Shown piece after piece: positions 56,910 to 64,000 of a stretch of DNA of 64,000 nt. The position numbers were made by a program, and so were the translations under genes. Location: NCBI RefSeq assembly GCF_901000735.1, contig NC_081545.1, positions 18,383,335-18,447,334 on the forward strand. The letters run 5' to 3'. The notes beneath the pieces were generated by a model that was not told the DNA's origin, did no database searches, and worked only from the letters and a program-made list of their open reading frames with translations. The stretch comes from Corylus avellana (lineage: Eukaryota; Streptophyta; Magnoliopsida; Fagales; Betulaceae). The stretch's first letter is position 1, and every line of letters begins with the position of its first letter.

Positions 56910-57160
56910 CTGTTCATGACAAGCCCAATGTTCGGACAGGCCAAAGGGAATGAACTTTCTGGAAATTCTATCTGGACACGCCTTCTGTCTGTCTGGACAA
57001 GTCTTTGAAGTAGACTTTCTGGAAATGCTATCGGGACACGGCTTCTAGATGTCTAGACAGGTCTTTAAAGTGAAATTTACGGAAATGCTGTCTAGACACT
57101 ACTTCTTGCTGTCTAGACAGGTCTTCAAAGTGAACTCTCTACAAATGCTGTCCGCACAGT
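56910..57160. repeat. TGTCTAGACAG/TGTCTGGACA array
   Basis: Units of about 62 bp: CTTTCTGGAAATGCTATC(G/T)GGACACGGCTTCT(A/G)...TGTCTAGACAGGTCTTTAAAGTGAA, four times from 56950 to 57150, each with two half-palindromic TGTC(Y)(R)GACA words. More copies lie at 55345-55400. Confidence 0.82.
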
Positions 57161-57429
57161 TTTATTGTCCAAAAAATAGAGAACAAGAGTAAGAGGAGGA
57201 ATTCTAATAACATAGATCATGTTAGAAGTTTCTATATAAATTATATTTTTAGGTTAGATTTATTTTTAACTCTTTACAGTTTTATTTTTATTTATTTATT
57301 TGTTTGTAAAGATAGTGGAGCTTGTAAATAATTTTGTTTACTTTGTTATTGCTTTATTACAAATGAAAAATTGCTTGACCCAATAGAATGCTAGAGAAGA
57401 ATCAAATGGCTTATCTCAACTACTTTTAA

Positions 57430-58800
57430 AAATATTAAAGAATACAACTAACGAAATAAATAAAAAATTCAACTAAATTTAATTATTGTTTGAAACATAT
57501 ATATGTAACTTACAATGTATTTTGTCACGCCTAGTACTACTTATTCAATGGTAATTGACGAGCCTTCATATTTTGAAATCGATGCATGATTTCTTCATTG
57601 TTGATTGTCTTTAATGTATCATTCTCAATATAAGTAACCAAATAACCATTCATCATAATCTCTCATTCTGTGATGTTAACGATTTTTAACAATATTCATT
57701 GTCGAAAAGGCTCCTCCAACGATAGTTGTTGTAACTAGAAGAATCAATGAATAAACCAATGACATTTTTCATCTTTGCCATCTTCTCAGTAAGCAATCGA
57801 ATCCCTTTGAGCTTTGCGAATTTTTTGCTAGAACCTATATTAATGATATATGTTTCAAGTTGGTTGTCCAATGTAATTAGTTGAACTACTGAAAAATCAT
57901 TCAGATAAAATTAAGCAAGATAAAGTAATTTCTACTTATTAAATGGGTCATTTGGACAAAATTGATTAAAAATATCAAATAATATAACTAACGAAATAAA
58001 TAAACAATTCAAAAAAAGTTAATTATTATTTAAAACATATAAATATAACTTACAATTTATTTTTTCACGCACGCCTAGCACTAATTTGTTCAATTGTCCT
58101 CACCAGGGCTTCATATTTTGAAATCGATGCATGATTTCTTTATTGTTGATAGTCTTGAACATATCATTCTCATTATACACAATCAAATAATTATTCATCC
58201 ACTAATCTCCTATTCAGTTACGTAAACGATTTTTAACAATATTTATTGTTGAAAATGCTCTATCAAATAATAATATAACTAACTAAATAAATAAACAATT
58301 CAACAAAATTTAATTATTTTTTAAGACATATGAATGTAACTTACAATTTATTTTGTCATTCCTAGTGATAATTTTTTTAATTGTCCTTGACGTATATTCA
58401 TATTTTGAAATCGGCGCATAATTTCTTCATTGTTAATAGTTTTTAATATATCATTTTCAATGTACAAACCATATTTAACAATATTCATTGTTGTAACAAT
58501 ATTTAACAATATTCATTGTTTCTCCTATTTGGTTAGGTAAACGATTTTTAACAATATTTATTGTTGAAAAGGCTCTTTCAACATTAGTTGTCGTAACTGG
58601 AAAAATCAATAACAATGTTACCAATGAATGAACCAATGACCCTTTTTATCGATATCATCTTCTAAGCAACTTGTCCAATCCCTTTGAGCGTTGCAAATTA
58701 TTCACTAGAACTCATGTCAATGATATATGTTTCAAGTCGTTTGTCCAAGGTGATAAGTCGAACTACTGAAAAATCATTCGGAAAAAATTAATCAAGATGA
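57430..58800 (-). pseudogene. hAT transposase C-terminus (zf-MYM1-like), three tandem copies
   Basis: Minus strand. Copy at 57540-57910: LDNQLETYIIN, KLKGIRLLTEKMAK, then after a frameshift AFSTMNIVKNR, and NDTLKTINNEEIMHRFQNMK. Copy at about 58360-58790 keeps TTTNVERAFSTINIVKNR in one frame; a shorter copy lies at about 58060-58260. The (V)ERAFSxMxIVKxRLRN block is the hAT dimerisation region of TTF/zf-MYM1-like plant hAT transposases. Units begin with ACTAACGAAATAAATAA-type sequence at 57437, 57972 and 58262. Stops and frameshifts in every copy exclude activity. Confidence 0.82.
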
Positions 58801-58981
58801 AGTAATTTCTCTTTGTTACGAAGCAGAAAATGAGTCATTTGGACTCAAACACGTAACACAAAAGTAATAATTCAAAATTCAGCTCATCAAACTAACTGTT
58901 AAGTTCTTGGAGTTGCATGTCCATAATAGTATAATAAAGCTTAAAATGGTAATGATGCAAATTTTCATGCTTTGAGCTTTT
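58801..58981. other. Flank of the hAT repeats
   Basis: AT-rich, no recognised feature. Confidence 0.35.
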
Positions 58982-60194
58982 TGTTGGGGATTATGCCTCA
59001 AAACCTAGTGATTTTATATCCATGTTGATATTCAATGTTTGTAATGAATATTTTTTATATTCATTGATTAAATTATTTGGAGCATATGACATATGAAATA
59101 TCTTTTACTCACTTATTACAAGAAAATTTCATCGTATTTACTATCCAAGTGAAAGGTCACAGGATGACATTGAATATGGCCATGAGTATGAGTAACTTGG
59201 TTGTCACACATGGTTTTAGTCCATAATCCTTATATCCTTAAACATAGAGAGTTCACCGTCGCTAAATGGAACTGTACAATTTCATTTTGAGTAAGACTGT
59301 TACACATCGAATCATGGTGACCTACTTTGATCAAGCAAAGCCGCGCCTTTAGATTGATGTGTAGGTCCTGAGAGCCTAAGCCATTGAACGGACCAAGGAG
59401 TTGCCTTTACATAAAAAAATAATGTCCATATGGAAAGAAAATAACTCCTTAGAGACCATTTATGAATTTGATCCTAAATTCTGAGGGATTTGTAGACTCA
59501 AATGTGGCATGTAGGTTGCTTTGATGTATCATAGAGGGAGACCAATCATCAGTCAAAGTAACCTCAATACATTGGATGATCACATACGAATTTTTGGGAA
59601 AGCTTTTTGCAAGGGAGAAGCTAAATCCTTTGTCAGTGAACAAAGCGATAAAAAATTTCCCCGCAAGATAGATTTTATGAAAATTATTCTCAAGACTCTG
59701 GCCAGCTGGCCAGAGCATTTTCGTTGTCATACCAAAATATATACATGTGATTTTCACAAATATAAGAATAGTATAAAATCAGTGACTCAAGGATAAAAAA
59801 AGTAGAGAATTAAGTGGCAATATCCTCAACCGTAATTATGCTATGGAAGATTTCATGGAGGAATCTTAAGTCAACATTAAGTAAGTTAAATGGATTAATT
59901 GTTTAACCAAAAATATTTATTGGAGTGCACACAATTATTTAGTGGAATTAATTGTGATTAAAATATTTTCACGCAACGAATGTCAAGGAGACATGATTAC
60001 GAACATATTTGAGCTAATAATTATTTTTTTCCTTTAAGTCCCGCACCAAGCTGATGTAATTTAACCAGAATAAGGCCTTCTTATTTATTAGGCTAAATAT
60101 TTTATTTATTTAAAACATGGGCTGAAGAGTAACAATGCAATTGGACTGGGGTTAAAACCCAGATGCCTAATAGGCATGGTGGAACCACATAATT
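58982..60194. mobile_element. LTR, family G, 3'-truncated
   Basis: Starts TGTTGGGGATTATGCCT and follows the course of the LTR at 38323 (shared AGTGGAATTAATTGTGATTAAAAT, AATTTAACCAGAATAAGG-like phrases). It ends where a family A-type LTR begins at about 60195. Confidence 0.6.
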
Positions 60195-60344
60195 TGATGC
60201 CCCAATTTTTCAAAGAATGATTTATCACAAGTAATGGTTCATTTGAGCTTATTAAAATCTTTTTAAAAAATCAAAGAAGGGTCTTATCCGTTATTCAAGC
60301 ACTCATTTGAAAAATAGCACTAAAAACCCAACCCTGACTCTGTG

Positions 60345-60545
60345 GCTGAACATTCAGCAGGGGACCACACCGAACGTTTGACCATGTCCTTAGTGCGAAC
60401 GTTTAGCAAGGGACCACAGCGAACGTTCGTTGACCAAAGTTTGAGCACTGAGTATTGACCAAACGTTCCACCTGAAACCCTTGAACCTCTGTGTAACAGT
60501 ACACCGAACATTCATCCAATAGTGCTGAACGTTCAGTGCCAATCT
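60345..60545. repeat. GAACGTTC palindrome array
   Basis: CCGAACGTTTGACC, GCGAACGTTTAGC, GCGAACGTTCGTTGACC, CAAACGTTCCACC, CCGAACATTCATCC and CTGAACGTTCAGTGCC, with AAGGGACCAC spacers that recall GGTCCCC in the GTACGT arrays. Another, CAGAACGTTCGATCGG, is at about 61025. Confidence 0.85.
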
Positions 60546-60573
60546 ATTCTCCACCTAGCACGCCTCCCCACCC

Positions 60574-60582
60574 CTATAAATA
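60574..60582 (+). promoter_or_regulatory. TATA box of the GAACGTTC LTR
   Basis: CTATAAATA in CCCCTATAAATACCTC, about 35 bp after the last array word. Confidence 0.65.
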
Positions 60583-61870
60583 CCTCACCTTCGTCCCTAG
60601 GCCTCCACCTACACCTGAAACACTAACCCTAAAGTGAGGAGATTTTCTTGAGAGGAAGGAGAAGGTATTGGGGGATTATTGCCATCTTCATGATAACTAT
60701 TGACCTTTCACCAAGCATTTATGTTAGCTTGCAGTTATTCTTTTTTTCTTCAAGTTTTAAAGATGTCGTGTAGGCTTGTGTACCATTTCTCCTTAGATGG
60801 AAAGAGGGCTTTTTAAATGTTTTAGAAGCACTCATTGTTTTCCTTGGCTTTCATAATATCATGTTTCACTATGTTGTATGAACTTGTTTAGGGCCTAAGG
60901 TGTAGTTTGTAAGATAGTGACTTGAGGATAGAAGCCTAAACATTGCATTTTGGATTGGCTCAAATGTTCTCTACCCATTCCGGCTGACCATTCGCCCCCG
61001 AGCTCGATCATTCTCACTTTGGACAGAACGTTCGATCGGAGCTCTAAATGCATAGAAGTAGAATTTTATGACCTTTTAGCTAGACGTATTTGATTATGAC
61101 CTTTTGTGTCTTTCGTAAACCCTCTAGCACTGCGTATAACGATAGCCATGTTTTGTTATAGCAAGGATTCAGAATGTCAGAGGACGCAAGCGAGTATACA
61201 AGGTAAGAAAATACTTACAACTGCTTTCCTTAAAAACGTGTGATATGTTAGCTGACTGAGCAAGCGTATGATATGAGCTTAATTACCTTTTTTGTAGCTG
61301 GTATAAAAAGATGCATCATATGACATGGTATACCGGTACATGCGGTATAATGGTCGTGGGCTTACTATATATACTTCACTCTATGGTCAAATATGTACGG
61401 ATGTGTTATATGGGTCTTGGATCCAACAGTTGTTTCATGACCGGGGAAACCATGTGTGATTGGAAGGTTAATACAGGACCTACAATAAAACTAGTGTAGG
61501 CCACCCGAGGTCGGTCTTAGTTGGGCTATTAGTTATGGACGGTAAAGTATAATGGCCGAGGCACCTGCATTGTATTACAGGTCCCTCGGGACAGCGCGAA
61601 ACCTACTGAGAAAGGGTAATATCTCGTGTAGACCATATATGATAGTTACGACCTATTGAAGCATGAGTTTTTCTGCGTTAAAACTTATAAGAGATTGCCG
61701 CTAGAATTACACCTCCTTATTTTCAAATAAAACCATACTTTCATGATGTAATAACAAAGACATTACCTCATTTAAATTCTTAGTGAAAATGCATGTTTAT
61801 TTCCATTCATCAATAACTGGCTCATTTCAAACCCAACTGTGAGATTTACTTGCATAGTCTTTAGACTTAC

Positions 61871-63183
61871 TGATGCAGTCTTTTCGTTGTGCAAAAATGA
61901 TCAATAATAAATAACCACTCGCAATAGAATCCTTGTAGGATAAGGCTATATTTAGGATGTTGAACCTCAAGGAATGCGCTAACATTGTCATTAAGCTTTT
62001 CAAGAACAAAGTTAACTCAATTCAAAAAAGATTGTTTGTTTTTTGTTTTAAATTAAATGCATAAAAGTAAAAGTAACATAAATTGCAATGGGGAGAAGAA
62101 TAGGGGATTGACTTCACCACTTAACTCATAACTATTGTTAATTATTTTTGAACAAGGGCAATTCATTCTATGCATGATAAGACCGTGTCACACAAGTAGT
62201 CAAGAAAATATCATTATTAAAAAATAAGTATAATCCATCTTCAGTTGGCACGGACCATCTACCTAGCCTCTAGATGCAGTACAGTCCATCTTCCCTATGT
62301 ATGGACTATCAAATCTCTTAATTAATTACATGCAATCAAGCGATCAGCATAATTCATCTTCGGTTAGTACGAATCGTCTACCTAAATTACACTAAACTAG
62401 GGCCTAGAATGATTCGTCTTTCCTAGGCATGGCCTATCAAACCTCTTGATCATGTGTCAGTTAAAACCGCTGCAAAACCATTATTCTTATAATCATGTAA
62501 AATAAGAATGATTGAGTTCAATCATGATAGAAAGCTTTTTAAGAGAAGATAAGAATTCTATCAAGATTGAATAGAAACATTAAAATCAATTCTCTTCATT
62601 ATACAACCATCATGCATATAGAAAAACCCTAAATTAAAATACAATCAAACTATTGTTACTTGGAAAGGGCTACATCAACACCCTATTATGGATTTAGTTG
62701 CACATGGTGGTGGCTGGAATGACCTTCTACCATGATCATCTACTCTTCAAGCCTCCAAGAAGATATTTGCGTGAAATTTTCCTACTAAGCACCACTTCTC
62801 CAGAGAGGTTTATGACCTATTTATAGGGTTTAAAATAAACCTTGGGAGCCCTTGGAGTTCCAGAAATGCTATACTTTCGTCTCCTAGTCGAATTAGGAGC
62901 CCTAAACTTGTTTCTATATCAATTCTGCGTTCCAGTCCAACAAGTTGGTATGAATGCACTTGAGCTAACTTGCATTCGTGGGCAGTTTTGAGCTCGAGCT
63001 CACTGAACTTCTTCAGCATCTGAAAAAGTCATGTTTTAAGCCCAAAATCAATGAAATTTGCTTGCATCTTAATTTAGAACCTAAAAACACTAAAACAACA
63101 CAAGATCAAAAAGATAATAACGCTAAGGAATTAACATATCCGAGTTACATGGCTTCAATGTGCAACATCCGGCCAAGCAGTCA
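61871..63183 (-). mobile_element. LTR, Athila-type family F2
   Basis: Plus-strand start TGATGCAGTCTTTTCGTTG aligns with 1412; phrases CCACTCGCAATAG and CATCTTCAGTTGGCACGGAC follow. The minus-strand start is near 63183 (degenerate). It is the 3' LTR of the element continuing to the right edge. Confidence 0.75.
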
Positions 63184-63284
63184 AATGCAACACATTGTTG
63201 TCAAACATAATAAATAACCCAATATCATCAAGAACAATAATGAAGAATATAGAACCTGGATGGAGATCATGAACCATGGGTCAG

Positions 63285-63356
63285 GTAACTGCGCTCGAGC
63301 GAGTTGGGGCTACGCTTGATTGCAGTGGCCTACTAGAGAAGAGCTCGAGCGCAGAG
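63285..63356. repeat. GCGCTCGAGCG array in a short 3' UTR
   Basis: CTGCGCTCGAGCGAGTTG, ACGCTTGATTGCAG and AGCTCGAGCGCAGAGG between the Pol tail remnant and the LTR. Confidence 0.75.
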
Positions 63357-63411
63357 GGCCTACACACAATCCCTTGAATCTGACTCATCTAGTCAGAATA
63401 TATGGTATCCG

Positions 63412-64000
63412 TCAGGTCAACGGAATCCATATCCTTGATGCACTCAATGCCCTCTGACCCTTGAGTTTAGATTTGATGCACCAGTCTTTTCTTCTCTTGG
63501 ACCAAAGAGAATAAATTTTACCTTTAGAAAGGTAATTCATAATGTCTGCATATCGAGGCAGATCACTCTGAGTAATCTCAAACAGTTTCTCATCTAGGAA
63601 TGAATTATGAACTAGAATAAAATGAGGAGAATAGTCAGGGAGTTTTTCTACCTCGGTGGTGTCTTTGTGCTCGTCCAACAATAACGACCGGGAGAGTGTC
63701 ATTTGTCCCAGAAAAGGAATATTTGAGATTATCTAGAAGTGGCTCTAGCTCAAGTTCTGGTGGGGGCTCAAAGGAAGGCATGTGAGGAGTACTTAGAGGC
63801 AGAGACTAAATTGGTTCTTTCAGAGGTGAAAAGTCCATACAAGCAGTAGTGTCAAGTGAGAAATTGACCTCGTCAACGTAATGCTCTATATCAAAGTCAT
63901 TAAACCCGAAGTGAGTCACACAAGCCTCTAAGAGGTCCTTCAACAGATCCGGATTTGTATGGGGCCTAATTTGCTCCTCTTTTTGGTCTTCGTTCTTGTC
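63412..64000 (-). pseudogene. Fourth non-autonomous Athila-type element: Gag end and Pol remnants
   Basis: Minus strand from the right edge: EEQIRPHTNPDLLKDLLEAC and HFGFNDFDIEHYVDEVN, then LELEPLLDNLKYSFSG and TNDTLPVVI, the usual start of the Athila RT region. With a frame change the sequence passes directly to LPDYSPHFILVHNSFLDEKL (the RNase H-integrase linker, as at about 26930), RYADIMNYLSKG, SLWSKRRKDWCIKSKLKGQR, and stops at 63412. KLKGQR corresponds to the [10 protein letters not shown] tail of the autonomous Pol. RT, RNase H and the integrase core are thus absent, with the same RRKD junction as the element at 32271. Confidence 0.78.

Larger units (their letters stand above)
54790..57190 (-). 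mobile_element. Copia-type LTR region with TGTCYRGACA array, split by a solo LTR
   Basis: ACACCTAGAAAGGGGTTGAA followed by TAGGTGT at 54808-54834 resembles a phrase (CACCTAGAGGGGGGTGAATAGGTG) common at the LTR/leader boundary of some plant copia elements, here on the minus strand. The flanks of the nested LTR (55345-55400 and 56910-57160) carry TGTTCGGACA, TGTCTGGACACGGC and TGTCTAGACAGGTC words that belong together once the LTR at 55412-56896 is removed. No protein-coding part is seen. Confidence 0.55.
60195..61870 (+). mobile_element. Family A-related LTR with GAACGTTC array, 3'-truncated
   Basis: Starts about TGATGCCCCAATTTTTC. U3 contains a GAACGTTC array (60345-60545); a TATA box CTATAAATA lies at 60574-60582. 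Downstream sequence from about 61130 (GGATTCAGAATGTCAGAGGA, AAGGTAAGAAAATACTTAC, ATGCGGTATAATGGTCGTGG, GTAATATCTCGTGTAGACC) aligns with the downstream half of the GTACGT-bearing LTRs. It is cut at 61870 by an F2 LTR. Confidence 0.75.

Overview
The window is intergenic, repeat-packed DNA of a flowering plant, most likely a woody dicot (a guess from overall feel only). I see no intact host gene, no rRNA or tRNA gene and no bacterial or organellar signal. What can be supported is a nested stack of transposable elements: Athila-type and chromovirus-type Ty3/gypsy elements, copia-type LTRs, hAT fragments, a LINE, a SINE, several foldback/MITE elements, and at least three tandem-repeat blocks. Two assembly gaps (100 N and 20 N) lie at 47839-47938 and 50247-50266. 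LTR family names below (F1, F2, A, G) are my own labels.

Layout. 1-4069: a minus-strand non-autonomous Athila-type element (gag remnant, degenerate PBS, LTR) that appears inserted in another LTR of the same kind. 4070-16770: a copia-like non-autonomous element carrying an ORF of the 'putative plant transposon protein' type. The ORF is broken by a solo chromovirus-type LTR (5806-7903, TSD GAAAA) and by a complete 6.1-kb non-autonomous Athila-type element (8300-14385, TSD ATATT). 16711-21050: copia gag start, chromovirus LTR pieces and a decayed minus-strand chromovirus pol with chromodomain. 21053-27557: the only partly autonomous Athila element (minus strand; RT end, RNase H, integrase, 3' ORF, 3' UTR, LTR). 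27558-32270: three different tandem-repeat blocks and a GAGCTCGAGC-rich hAT end. 32271-37281: a third Athila-type element with a two-zinc-knuckle Gag. 37282-44520: further LTRs, a SINE, a LINE and a second GTACGT-bearing solo LTR. 44520-54781: foldback elements with G-rich cores, one 2.36-kb near-duplication across the gap, a nested hAT element and MITEs. 54790-64000: copia LTR with a nested solo LTR, a triplicated hAT transposase C-terminus, more LTRs and a fourth non-autonomous Athila-type element running off the right edge.

Two themes tie the window together. First, the short Athila-type elements share one deletion junction: Gag sequence is fused to the RNase H-integrase linker and then directly to the Pol tail. 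They therefore look like one deletion derivative that spread by using enzymes from elements such as the one at 21053-27557. Second, most LTR or leader families carry an irregular array of a short CpG-rich near-palindrome, often just upstream of the TATA box, and each family has its own word: GTACGT, GAACGTTC, GCGMTCGAGCGCA, TGTCYRGACA, or a CGTC..AACGGGA type. Two LTRs with homologous downstream halves carry different words at the same place, which suggests the array is functional and evolves or is swapped as a unit.
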